Shown piece by piece: positions 38,136-46,340 of a stretch of DNA of 60,024 nucleotides. The notes beneath the pieces are model-generated. The model was not told where the DNA came from and ran no database searches. It was given only the letters and a program-made list of their open reading frames with translations. The DNA is from Streptococcus halichoeri. GTDB taxonomy: Bacteria > Bacillota > Bacilli > Lactobacillales > Streptococcaceae. Numbering within the stretch: position 1 is the first letter of the stretch; each line of letters begins with the position of its first letter. The DNA is taken from contig NZ_WLZU01000008.1 of assembly GCF_009870755.1 (NCBI RefSeq), positions 1-60,024 on the forward strand, read 5' to 3'. The translations under genes were made by a program, and so were the position numbers.

Positions 38136-40042
38136 TGATTATTTTACAAGCAAATAAATTGGAACGCTCTTTTGCAGGGGACGTTTTGTTTGAGAACATT
38201 TCTTTACAAATAAATGAACAGGATCGGATGGCCTTGGTCGGTCCAAATGGTGCAGGAAAGTCAACGCTCTTGAAGATATTAGTCGGTGAGGAGAGTCCGA
38301 CTGCAGGAGACATTAACAGGAAAAAGGATGTGCGCCTGTCTTATCTTGCGCAAAATAGTCGTTTTGCCTCAGATAAGACCATTTATGATGAGATGCTGTC
38401 GGTGTTTAGTGCTTTACGACAAGATGAAGCGCAACTGCGTCACATGGAAAGCCAGATGGGGCTGCTAGCCGGTCAAGAGTTAGAGCAGTTAATGCATCGT
38501 TACGATCAGCTCCTAGAAAGTTTTCGCCAGCGTAATGGTTTTGCCTATGAGGCAGAGATTAAAGCCATTTTGAATGGCTTTAAATTTGATGCGTCCATGT
38601 GGCACATGCCAATTGCTGAGCTGTCTGGTGGGCAAAATACCCGCCTGGCCTTAGCCAAGATGCTCTTGGAAAAACCAGATTTACTGGTGCTTGATGAGCC
38701 AACCAACCACCTGGATATGGAAACCATCGCCTGGTTAGAGAATTACCTGGTTAATTACCAAGGTGCGCTCTTGATTGTTAGCCATGACCGCTATTTCTTG
38801 GACAAGGTGGCGACCATTACCTTGGACTTAAACCGAGGCCAGCTTGATCGCTACCAAGCCAATTATTCTCAGTTTGTGGACTTAAAGGCAGAAAAATTAG
38901 CTTTAGAGGCTAAACATTATGATAAGCAGCAAAAAGAAATTGCTAAGCTAGAAGACTTTGTTCAAAAGAATTTGGTGCGAGCTTCTACCACCAAGCGGGC
39001 CCAATCGCGGCGCAAGCAATTAGCCAAAATCGAACGCCTTGACAAACCTAGCCAAGACAGCAAGCCAGCTCATATGAACTTTGAGATTGCTAAACCCTCT
39101 GGCAATGTGGTCTTAAAAGTGCAGGACTTGGCAGTTGGCTATGCAGGCGACATTCTGGCCAGTCCTATTAACCTTGAGGTTAACAAGCAAGACGCCATTG
39201 CTGTCGTTGGTCCTAACGGCATTGGAAAATCTACCCTCATCAAGACCATCATGGGCCACTTGCAGCCGATTGCAGGTGCAATCAGCTATGGAGCCAATGT
39301 TGAGATGGGCTATTATGACCAGGGGCAAAGCCGTCTGACGCCCAGCAATACGGTTTTAGAAGAGTTATGGCAAGCTTTTGCTACCACACCAGAAGTGGCC
39401 ATTCGTAACCGCCTGGGAGCTTTCTTGTTTAGCGGTGACGATGTTAAAAAATCAGTCAGCATGCTCTCGGGTGGCGAGAAGGCCCGGTTATTATTAGCCA
39501 AGCTCTCTATGGAAAAGGATAACTTTCTGTTGCTAGATGAGCCAACCAATCATTTGGATATTGAAAGCAGAGAAGTCTTAGAAGATGCAATGATTACCTA
39601 TCAAGGGACACTGCTATTTGTCAGTCACGATCGCTATTTTATCAACCGAATTGCCACAAAAGTCCTAGAACTCAGCAAAGCAGGCGCCACTCTCTATTTA
39701 GGTGATTATGATTACTATCTGGAGAAAAAAGCAGAGCTGGCAGAGTTGGCCCAGCTTAAGGCCATGGACCAGCCACAAACAGCAGAGCCAGAGCAAGCCC
39801 CAACAGATTATCATTTGCAAAAAGAAAAACAAAAAGAAGAACGAAAGCGGCAGCGGCAAATGCTGGAACTTGAACAGCAACTAGAAGTCATTGAAACAGA
39901 ACTATTAGCTCTTAATCAAGCTATGCTGGCGACCAATAATACAGCCGAGCTTATAGCTGCGCAGGAACAATTAACACAGTTGACACAAAAACAAGATCAG
40001 CTCATGGAAGAGTGGGCCAATCTAGATACCAGTACCAGCTAA
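38135..40042 (+). CDS. ABC-F family ATPase (YdiF type)
   Basis: A 635-residue soluble protein with two ABC domains and no membrane segment. Domain 1 has LVGPNGAGKST, LSGGQNTRLALAKML and VLDEPTNHLDME. The interdomain linker, rich in Lys/Glu (KAEKLALEAKHYDKQQKE), follows. Domain 2 has VVGPNGIGKST, LSGGEKARLLLAKL and LLDEPTNHLDIE. A C-terminal coiled coil spans about residues 545-630. ABC-F proteins act on ribosomes stalled or slowed during translation; this housekeeping type differs from antibiotic-protection members, but that cannot be excluded. It is probably a single-gene transcript. Confidence 0.92.
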   Translation: MIILQANKLERSFAGDVLFENISLQINEQDRMALVGPNGAGKSTLLKILVGEESPTAGDINRKKDVRLSYLAQNSRFASDKTIYDEMLSVFSALRQDEAQLRHMESQMGLLAGQELEQLMHRYDQLLESFRQRNGFAYEAEIKAILNGFKFDASMWHMPIAELSGGQNTRLALAKMLLEKPDLLVLDEPTNHLDMETIAWLENYLVNYQGALLIVSHDRYFLDKVATITLDLNRGQLDRYQANYSQFVDLKAEKLALEAKHYDKQQKEIAKLEDFVQKNLVRASTTKRAQSRRKQLAKIERLDKPSQDSKPAHMNFEIAKPSGNVVLKVQDLAVGYAGDILASPINLEVNKQDAIAVVGPNGIGKSTLIKTIMGHLQPIAGAISYGANVEMGYYDQGQSRLTPSNTVLEELWQAFATTPEVAIRNRLGAFLFSGDDVKKSVSMLSGGEKARLLLAKLSMEKDNFLLLDEPTNHLDIESREVLEDAMITYQGTLLFVSHDRYFINRIATKVLELSKAGATLYLGDYDYYLEKKAELAELAQLKAMDQPQTAEPEQAPTDYHLQKEKQKEERKRQRQMLELEQQLEVIETELLALNQAMLATNNTAELIAAQEQLTQLTQKQDQLMEEWANLDTSTS

Positions 40043-40105
40043 GAACAACAGCAGCAAGACCAGTAATTAAAGCGGATCTTATAAGCTGATTTCCCTGGGA
40101 CGATG

Positions 40106-40130
40106 AGGCTAGGACAAGTGTTTCTAGCCT
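40106..40130 (+). terminator. Weak hairpin after the ABC-F gene
   Basis: AGGCTAG (40106-40112) and CTAGCCT (40124-40130), followed by TTGTGCTTTG, a poor T run. Possible terminator. Confidence 0.4.
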
Positions 40131-40167
40131 TTGTGCTTTGTCGTAGCTAAGCCTCTTAGCAAGTAGT

Positions 40168-40345
40168 TATTGCTCAGTCATGCCGGCTTGCTCCAGCTAC
40201 TGGCGCCATTTTTCTAGCTCAGTCATGCTTGCCTTAATTTCTCTTAGTAGGCTGGCTCCCTTCTTCTTTGTAATTTGCTGCGCTTTTTCTTTTTGCTATT
40301 TTTGAGCAACTGTTATAGTTTTGCTAATCTGTACTAGTACAAATA
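40168..40345 (-). pseudogene. Possible decayed coding fragment on the - strand
   Basis: Read on the - strand, one frame gives a coding-like, helix-forming sequence: QKEKAQQITKKKGASLLREI, then KASMTELEKWRQ, a TAG stop, LEQAGMTEQ and a final TAA (40168-40170). Another TAG interrupts it upstream, after ISKTITVAQK. Two in-frame stops and no start or ribosome binding site suggest the tail of a lost gene, perhaps a regulator with a C-terminal coiled coil. I do not recognise the family, and chance cannot be excluded. Confidence 0.3.
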
Positions 40346-40365
40346 AGTTTGTAACATAACAAACT
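40330..40365. repeat. Two adjacent palindromes upstream of acoA
   Basis: TGTACTAGTACA (40330-40341) is a perfect 12-base palindrome. AGTTTGT (40346-40352) and ACAAACT (40359-40365) form an exact inverted repeat four bases further on. Both have the shape of operators and lie 50-90 bases upstream of the predicted acoA promoter, a place suited to an activator. Confidence 0.5.
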
Positions 40366-40397
40366 ATGAAAAGCAAAGGAATCCCGATTTTATAGGA

Positions 40398-40445
40398 AAG
40401 AAAGCGATTCAATTTCTTGCTTAATGTGAAAAAAAGCGTTACTAT
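40398..40445 (+). promoter_or_regulatory. acoABCL promoter with a cre-like site
   Basis: TTGCTT (40417-40422), a 17-base spacer and TACTAT (40440-40445) form a likely promoter. Just upstream, 40398-40412 (core GAAAGCGATTC) matches a CcpA cre site with two mismatches; AAAAAGCGTTA across the spacer and -10 box is a weaker match. Carbon catabolite control would fit an acetoin/pyruvate dehydrogenase operon. A perfect TATAAT at 40456-40461 is too close to the ribosome binding site to serve this start. Confidence 0.5.
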
Positions 40446-40476
40446 GAAAGAGTAATATAATATTTTGGAGGCCAAA

Positions 40477-41445
40477 ATGGTAACAGTTTCAAAAGAAAAA
40501 CATTTGGATATGTTCTTGAAAATGGAACGTATTCGTGAATTTGACTCACGTATTAATAAACTTGTCCGTCGGGGATTTGTCCAAGGGATGACCCATTTTT
40601 CTGTCGGAGAAGAAGCTGCCAGTGTCGGTGCTGTAGCCCATCTTGGCTATGATGACATCATTTTTTCTAACCACCGTGGTCATGGCCAATCAATTGCCAA
40701 AGATATGGATTTAAATAAAATGATGGCCGAGCTAGCAGGGAAAGCAACCGGTGTTTCCAAAGGTCGTGGTGGCTCTATGCACTTGGCCGACTTTGAAAAG
40801 GGCAACTACGGGACCAATGGTATCGTTGGTGGTGGTTATGCCTTAGCTGTCGGAGCAGCCTTAACCCAACAATACAAAGGCACAGACAAGATTGTTGTAG
40901 CCTTTTCTGGCGACGGGGCAACCAATGAAGGCTCCTTCCACGAGTCTGTCAATATGGCTGCCACCTGGAAATTGCCTGTTATCTTTTTCATCATTAATAA
41001 CAAATACGGTATTTCCATGAGCATCAAAAATGCTACCAATACACCGCACCTTTATACGCGGGCCGAAGCCTATGGCATTCCAGGCTTTTACTGTGAAGAT
41101 GGCAATGATGTGATGGCAGTTTATGAGACCATGGGCCAAGCCGTTGAGCATGTACGTGGTGGCAAGGGCCCAGCCATTGTCGAAGTTGAATCCTACCGTT
41201 GGTTTGGTCATTCTACTGCTGACGCTGGTAAATACCGCTCCAAAGAAGAAGTGGCAGCTTGGAAAGAAAAAGACCCAATGATCAAATATAGACAGTACCT
41301 CACTAAAGAAGGCATTGCTACTGACCAAGAACTAGATGACATCCAAGCTCAAGTCAAACAAGAAATTGATGACGCTTATGAATATGCCCAAAATAGTCCG
41401 GATCCAGACTTATCTGTAGCGTTTGAAGACGTTTGGGTAGACTAG
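40477..41445 (+). CDS. acoA: Acetoin/pyruvate dehydrogenase E1 component, alpha subunit
   Basis: A 322-residue thiamine diphosphate enzyme subunit. Typical segments are HFSVGEEAASVGAVAHL, SNHRGHGQSIAKDMD, KGRGGSMHLADF, and the TPP motif FSGDGATNEGSFHE continuing to NNKYGISMS. Phosphorylation-loop-like RYRS-type residues occur as DAGKYRSKEE. The ATG at 40477 is chosen because TTGGAGG lies five bases upstream. With acoB, acoC and acoL it forms a 2-oxo-acid dehydrogenase-type complex; whether acetoin or pyruvate is the substrate cannot be settled from sequence. Confidence 0.92.
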   Translation: MVTVSKEKHLDMFLKMERIREFDSRINKLVRRGFVQGMTHFSVGEEAASVGAVAHLGYDDIIFSNHRGHGQSIAKDMDLNKMMAELAGKATGVSKGRGGSMHLADFEKGNYGTNGIVGGGYALAVGAALTQQYKGTDKIVVAFSGDGATNEGSFHESVNMAATWKLPVIFFIINNKYGISMSIKNATNTPHLYTRAEAYGIPGFYCEDGNDVMAVYETMGQAVEHVRGGKGPAIVEVESYRWFGHSTADAGKYRSKEEVAAWKEKDPMIKYRQYLTKEGIATDQELDDIQAQVKQEIDDAYEYAQNSPDPDLSVAFEDVWVD

Positions 41446-41578
41446 GAAACGAAAACGTAAAACACCTATCTCTCACAAGGCTAAGCCCGCCTTGGAAGGA
41501 ACAGGCAATGAGTGTGTGGGCCTAGATGGCTCATAAGGATCTCATGACTATTATGGATAACAATTAGGAGAACGATTA

Positions 41579-42577
41579 ATGAGTGAAACAAAAGTAATGG
41601 CTTTACGCGAAGCGGTCAATCTTGCCATGACTGAAGAAATGCGCAAGGACGAAAACATCTTCTTAATGGGTGAAGATGTTGGTATTTATGGAGGCGACTT
41701 TGGGACTTCAGTTGGCATGTTTGAAGAATTCGGAGCAAAACGTGTCAAAGACACTCCGATTTCTGAGGCTGCCATTTCCGGTGCGGCGATTGGTGCAGCA
41801 ATCACAGGTCTTCGACCAATTGTCGATGTCACCTTTATGGATTTCTTGACCATCATGATGGATGCTATTGTTAACAATGGTGCCAAAAACAACTACATGT
41901 TTGGTGGTGGCCTAAAGACACCGGTGACCTTTCGTGTAGCTTCTGGCTCAGGTATTGGCTCAGCGGCTCAGCACTCCCAGTCTTTGGAAGCCTGGATGAC
42001 TCATATTCCAGGGATTAAGGTTGTAGCACCAGGTACTGTCAACGAAGCAAAAGGCCTCTTGAAATCAGCTATACAAGATAATAACATTGTTGTGTTTATG
42101 GAACCAAAAGCCTTATATGGTAAAAAAGAAGAGGTCAATCAAGACCCCGATTTCTATATCCCACTAGGCAAAGGCGACATTAAACGCCAAGGTTCCGACC
42201 TAACCATTGTGACTTATGGTCGGATGTTAGAGCGCGTGATGCAGGCTGCAACAGAAATTGCAGAAGAAGGCATTGATGTTGAGGTCGTAGACCCTAGGAC
42301 CCTAGTACCTTTAGATAAAGAACTCATCATTAATTCTGTTAAAAAAACAGGCAAGGTTATGCTGGTCAACGATGCTTACAAGACCGGTGGTTATCTAGCA
42401 GAAATGGCCACCATGATCACTGAAAGTGAAGCCTTTGATTACCTCGATCACCCAATTGTCCGTCTTGCCAGCGAAGATGTTCCAGTGCCATATGCGCGTG
42501 TACTTGAACAAGCTATCTTACCAGATGTGGAAAAAATCAAAGAAGCTATCCGCAAAATGGCCAATAATGGCAATTAA
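41579..42577 (+). CDS. acoB: Acetoin/pyruvate dehydrogenase E1 component, beta subunit
   Basis: A 332-residue E1 beta subunit. Motifs are LMGEDVGIYGGDFGTSVGMF, RVKDTPISEAAISGAAIGAA, FMDFLTIMMDAIVNNGAKN, and the C-terminal RLASEDVPVPYARVLEQAIL. It pairs with AcoA to form the TPP active site at the subunit interface. It lies 133 bases after acoA; the gap has no clear promoter or terminator, and AGGAGAA precedes the ATG. Confidence 0.93.
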   Translation: MSETKVMALREAVNLAMTEEMRKDENIFLMGEDVGIYGGDFGTSVGMFEEFGAKRVKDTPISEAAISGAAIGAAITGLRPIVDVTFMDFLTIMMDAIVNNGAKNNYMFGGGLKTPVTFRVASGSGIGSAAQHSQSLEAWMTHIPGIKVVAPGTVNEAKGLLKSAIQDNNIVVFMEPKALYGKKEEVNQDPDFYIPLGKGDIKRQGSDLTIVTYGRMLERVMQAATEIAEEGIDVEVVDPRTLVPLDKELIINSVKKTGKVMLVNDAYKTGGYLAEMATMITESEAFDYLDHPIVRLASEDVPVPYARVLEQAILPDVEKIKEAIRKMANNGN

Positions 42578-42686
42578 TATCCCTTGAATGAAGTCTCACC
42601 CTGAGGCTTCCTTCACTGTTTATTGCTCAGCCATTATTTTTGCATGATTTGAAAATAATGTGACAAAGATATAGGAAAGGAAACAT

Positions 42687-42930
42687 ATGGCTGCTGAAAT
42701 CATAATGCCAAAACTCGGTGTTGATATGCAAGAAGGCGAGATCATCGAGTGGAAAAAACAAGAAGGCGACACCGTCAATGAAGGTGATGTCCTCCTTGAA
42801 ATCATGTCTGATAAGACCAACATGGAAATCGAAGCCGAAGATGCGGGTGTCCTCTTAAAAATTGTCCACCAAGCTGGAGATACTGTCCCTGTTACAGAGG
42901 TTATCGGCTACATTGGCGCCCAAGGCGAAT
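42687..42930 (+). repeat. Lipoyl-domain direct repeat, copy 1 (partner at 44206-44449)
   Basis: The first ~240 bases of acoC and acoL differ at only about 13 positions by eye count, including exact runs of roughly 54 and 44 bases. The repeats are in the same orientation, about 1.5 kb apart. They could recombine, either deleting acoC or converting each other. Confidence 0.85.
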
Positions 42931-44114
42931 CAATCGCCACCCCAGCCTCTAGTGAACAGACCAGTGAGGTACCTGCTGCAAACTCCGCCGATGCTGCTCC
43001 AAGTCAGGCACCAAAAGAAGAGGTCAAACGTCCAGAACCAGCAGTTGCACAAACAGCAGCGGCAGATGCAAGTACTGATCATGTCCGGGCTACGCCGGCC
43101 GCCCGCAAGGCAGCAAATGAACTCTCAATTGAATTAGGCCAAATCAAAGGTAGCGGTCCTAAAGGACGGATCCACAAAGTAGACGTTGAAAACTACAAGG
43201 GCGCTCTGCCAAAAGCTTCGCCACTAGCTCAGAAGATGGCAGAAGAAAACGGCCTTGACCTAGCAACTATCACAGGCTCTGGTTTTAATGGTAAAATAAT
43301 GAAAGAAGACATTCTTGCTGTCATCAATGCCAACCAGCCAGCTCAACCAGCCAGTCCACAAGCGGCCAAAGACCAAGCAAAAGCCCCAGCAGACCAAACG
43401 GATCTCCCAGAAGGGGTCGAAGTTATCAAGATGTCCGCTATGCGTAAGGCTATTGCTAAGGGCATGACTAATTCTTACCTGACTGCCCCAAGCTTTACGC
43501 TTAATTATGATATTGACATGACTGAGATGATTGCTTTGCGTAAGCAATTAATCGATCCTATCATGGAAAAAACGGGCCTCAAAGTCAGCTTTACAGATTT
43601 GATTGGTATGGCTGTGGTTAAAACCTTGATGAAACCAGAACATCGTTACCTCAATGCCTCATTGATCAACGACGCCCAAGACATTGAGCTCCACCAGTTT
43701 GTCAATATTGGTATTGCAGTTGGGCTAGATGATGGTCTCATCGTCCCTGTCGTCCATAATGCCGACAAGATGTCTCTGGCTGAATTTGTCACTGCCTCAA
43801 AGGATGTTATTAAAAAGACGCAAGCAGGTAAGCTGAAGGCCGCAGAAATGTCTGGCTCAACCTTCTCTATTACCAACCTAGGGATGTTTGGAACCAAGAC
43901 CTTTAACCCTATCATCAACCAACCAAACTCAGCTATCCTAGGAGTAGGTGCAACCATTCCAACACCAACCGTTATTGATGGTGAGATTGTTGCCCGACCA
44001 ATCATGGCCTTATGCCTAACCATTGATCACCGAATTGTCGATGGCATGAATGGTGCTAAGTTCATGGTTGATCTTAAAAACTTAATGGAAAATCCATTAA
44101 GCATGTTAATCTAA
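42687..44114 (+). CDS. acoC: Acetoin/pyruvate dehydrogenase E2 component (dihydrolipoyl acyltransferase)
   Basis: A 475-residue E2 core protein. It carries one N-terminal lipoyl domain with the lipoylated Lys in EIMSDKTNMEIEAE (about residues 37-50). An Ala/Pro-rich linker follows, then two peripheral subunit-binding segments (RATPAARKAANELSIEL and ASPLAQKMAEENGLDL). The catalytic domain has the active-site His-Asp in CLTIDHRIVDGMNGAKFM. The lipoyl domain DNA is nearly identical to that at the start of acoL. lplA downstream would supply lipoate. Confidence 0.94.
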   Translation: MAAEIIMPKLGVDMQEGEIIEWKKQEGDTVNEGDVLLEIMSDKTNMEIEAEDAGVLLKIVHQAGDTVPVTEVIGYIGAQGESIATPASSEQTSEVPAANSADAAPSQAPKEEVKRPEPAVAQTAAADASTDHVRATPAARKAANELSIELGQIKGSGPKGRIHKVDVENYKGALPKASPLAQKMAEENGLDLATITGSGFNGKIMKEDILAVINANQPAQPASPQAAKDQAKAPADQTDLPEGVEVIKMSAMRKAIAKGMTNSYLTAPSFTLNYDIDMTEMIALRKQLIDPIMEKTGLKVSFTDLIGMAVVKTLMKPEHRYLNASLINDAQDIELHQFVNIGIAVGLDDGLIVPVVHNADKMSLAEFVTASKDVIKKTQAGKLKAAEMSGSTFSITNLGMFGTKTFNPIINQPNSAILGVGATIPTPTVIDGEIVARPIMALCLTIDHRIVDGMNGAKFMVDLKNLMENPLSMLI

Positions 44115-44205
44115 TCAGGTTTTCAAATAATGGTTCCTAGGATGCAAAACCAGTCTAGGAAAAGACTAACTCATTGTGCGTTTGAAAAGATAAAAGGAGA
44201 AATGA

Positions 44206-44449
44206 ATGGCTGCTGAAATCATAATGCCAAAACTCGGTGTGGATATGCAAGAAGGCGAAATCATCGAGTGGAAAAAACAAGAAGGTGACACTGTCAATGA
44301 AGGAGACATCCTCCTTGAAATCATGTCTGATAAGACCAACATGGAAATCGAAGCCGAAGATGCAGGTGTCCTCTTAAAGATTGTCCATAAAGATGGAGAT
44401 ACTGTCCCTGTTACAGAGGTTATCGGCTACATTGGCGCTGAAGGCGAAA
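44206..44449 (+). repeat. Lipoyl-domain direct repeat, copy 2 (partner at 42687-42930)
   Basis: See copy 1. The encoded domains differ by four of the first 83 residues (V35I, a QA to KD change, and Q to E). Confidence 0.85.
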
Positions 44450-45987
44450 GCATCGAGGGCGCTGCCACAAGCGGTTCTACAGATACTGCTCAAGCTGACA
44501 AAAAAGCTACCGCAGACTTAGAAGCTGCCGGCCTCGAAGTGCCAAAAGCACCAGCTAAAACTGCTGCTCAAGCTACCGCTACCAATAAAGAGCCGTTGGC
44601 TGAGGACGAATATGATGTGATTGTCGTAGGTGGTGGACCGGCTGGTTACTATGGTGCCATTCGTGCGGCACAATTAGGCGGAAAAGTTGCCATCATTGAA
44701 AAAAATGAGTTTGGTGGAACCTGCCTTAACGTTGGCTGTATCCCAACAAAAACCTACCTCAAAAATGCTGAAATCCTTGATGGCTTGAAGATTGCAGCTG
44801 GTCGTGGTATTAACCTCGCCTCCACCAACTACACCATTGATATGGATAAGACGGTTGATTTTAAAAACTCTGTCGTTAAAACCTTAACGGGCGGGGTTAA
44901 AGGCTTACTAAAATCTAACAAAGTTACACTCTACAATGGCTTAGGCCAAGTCAACCCAGACAAAACGGTGACTATTGGCTCTGAAACGATTAAAGGCCGC
45001 AGCATTATCCTCGCTACCGGTTCGAAGGTTTCACGGATTAATATCCCAGGGATAGATTCCAAACTCGTCATGACCTCTGATGACATTCTTGATTTACGGG
45101 AAATGCCGAAGTCGCTTGCTGTCATGGGGGGTGGTGTTGTCGGTGTTGAACTTGGTCTTGTCTGGGCTTCCTACGGTGTTGAGGTCACTGTGATCGAAAT
45201 GGCTGATCGCATCATCCCAGCCATGGATAAGGATGTTTCACTTGAACTGCAAAAAGTCCTCAGCAAAAAAGGCATGACCTTCAAAACCTCTGTTGGCGTG
45301 TCTGAAATTGTCGAAGCCAACAATCTCTTGACCTTAAAATTAAACAACGGTGAAGAAGTTGTCGCTGAAAAAGCCTTGCTGTCCATCGGTCGTGTTCCAC
45401 AAATGAAGGGTCTGGAAAATCTTGACCTCGCGATGGACCGTAACCGGATTAAAGTCAATGACTATCAAGAAACCTCCATCCCAGGTATCTATGCGCCTGG
45501 TGATGTCAATGGTACCAAGATGCTAGCCCATGCTGCCTTTCGTATGGGTGAGGTCGCTGCTGAAAATGCTATACGTGGCAACACGCGTAAGGCCAAGTTA
45601 GACTTTACTCCAGCAGCCGTCTACACTCATCCAGAAGTTGCCATGGTCGGCCTGACCGAAGAAGACGCGCGCGCCAAACATGGTGACATCTTAATCGGTC
45701 GCAACAGCTTTACGGGAAATGGCCGTGCCCTTGCTTCTAACGAAGCCCAAGGCTTTGTCAAGGTCATTGCAGATGCTAAATACCATGAAATCCTTGGTGT
45801 CCATATCATTGGCCCAGCTGCTGCAGAAATGATTAACGAAGCTGCAACCATCATGGAAGCAGAACTCACTGTTGATGAGCTCTTACTTTCCATCCATGGC
45901 CACCCAACCTTCTCAGAAGTCATGTATGAAGCCTTTGCTGATGTCCTTGGCGAAGCCATCCATAATCCACCTAAGAAGAAAAAATAA
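44206..45987 (+). CDS. acoL: Dihydrolipoyl dehydrogenase (E3) with N-terminal lipoyl domain
   Basis: A 593-residue E3. An N-terminal lipoyl domain (EIMSDKTNMEIEAE with the lipoyl Lys) and a flexible Ala-rich linker lead to the flavoprotein part, starting DVIVVGGGPAGYYGAIRAAQ near residue 130. The redox disulfide is in GGTCLNVGCIPTKTYL. The second nucleotide site is VMGGGVVGVELGLVWASYG, and the C-terminal HGHPTFSEVMYEAF holds the catalytic His. It reoxidises lipoyl groups of AcoC with NAD. ATG 44206 is chosen over an out-of-frame ATG at 44202, six bases after AAAAGGAGA. Confidence 0.94.
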   Translation: MAAEIIMPKLGVDMQEGEIIEWKKQEGDTVNEGDILLEIMSDKTNMEIEAEDAGVLLKIVHKDGDTVPVTEVIGYIGAEGESIEGAATSGSTDTAQADKKATADLEAAGLEVPKAPAKTAAQATATNKEPLAEDEYDVIVVGGGPAGYYGAIRAAQLGGKVAIIEKNEFGGTCLNVGCIPTKTYLKNAEILDGLKIAAGRGINLASTNYTIDMDKTVDFKNSVVKTLTGGVKGLLKSNKVTLYNGLGQVNPDKTVTIGSETIKGRSIILATGSKVSRINIPGIDSKLVMTSDDILDLREMPKSLAVMGGGVVGVELGLVWASYGVEVTVIEMADRIIPAMDKDVSLELQKVLSKKGMTFKTSVGVSEIVEANNLLTLKLNNGEEVVAEKALLSIGRVPQMKGLENLDLAMDRNRIKVNDYQETSIPGIYAPGDVNGTKMLAHAAFRMGEVAAENAIRGNTRKAKLDFTPAAVYTHPEVAMVGLTEEDARAKHGDILIGRNSFTGNGRALASNEAQGFVKVIADAKYHEILGVHIIGPAAAEMINEAATIMEAELTVDELLLSIHGHPTFSEVMYEAFADVLGEAIHNPPKKKK

Positions 45988-46081
45988 GGCCTGACCTTTA
46001 AAAAGCCTTACCTAAGTCCACAAAGTCTTATTTAGGAAAGTCAAGCCCTAAAAACAAAAAGAAAGCCCACTTTACAAAGAG

Positions 46082-46149
46082 AACCTGATGCGAACAGTCA
46101 GTTGCTAAGCTGCATGCTGTTTTGCATCAGGTTTTCTTTTACGCCGGGC
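46082..46149 (+). terminator. Terminator of the aco operon
   Basis: Exact 10-base arms AACCTGATGC (46082-46091) and GCATCAGGTT (46134-46143), with AACAG/CTGTT pairing inside, then TTCTTTT. A smaller hairpin TTTCAGC/GCTGAAA (46219-46238) follows before lplA. Nothing else is seen between 45988 and 46340. Confidence 0.75.
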
Positions 46150-46279
46150 TTTTGTGCTTTTCGTGAGGGAATGGCTAAAAAGGTAATGACAAGTTTCAGA
46201 GGTGCTTTTCAGCCAGGTTTTCAGCTGCTTCGCTGAAAGAGCTTTCAACAAGGCCAGACCTGAGCCTTAAGCTTGTTTT

Positions 46280-46309
46280 TTGATGTGATTTACATTAAAA
46301 TAATAATAG
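46280..46309 (+). promoter_or_regulatory. Possible lplA promoter
   Basis: TTGATG (46280-46285) and TAATAG (46304-46309) are 18 bases apart. A weak match, but suitably placed before the ribosome binding site GAGGAG. Confidence 0.4.
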
Positions 46310-46340
46310 ACGAAAGACAGCGTCACAAGAGGAGAGAAAA

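Noticed and set aside
40456..40461. A perfect TATAAT just before acoA taken as its -10 box
   Set aside because: Transcription from it would begin within or next to the Shine-Dalgarno TTGGAGG, so it cannot serve the 40477 start.
40861..41328. A 155-codon - strand frame inside acoA
   Set aside because: It is opposite strongly conserved E1 alpha motifs and has no start signal.
44202..44216. An ATG four bases before the acoL start
   Set aside because: It opens a four-codon frame only, and its distance to the Shine-Dalgarno is too short.
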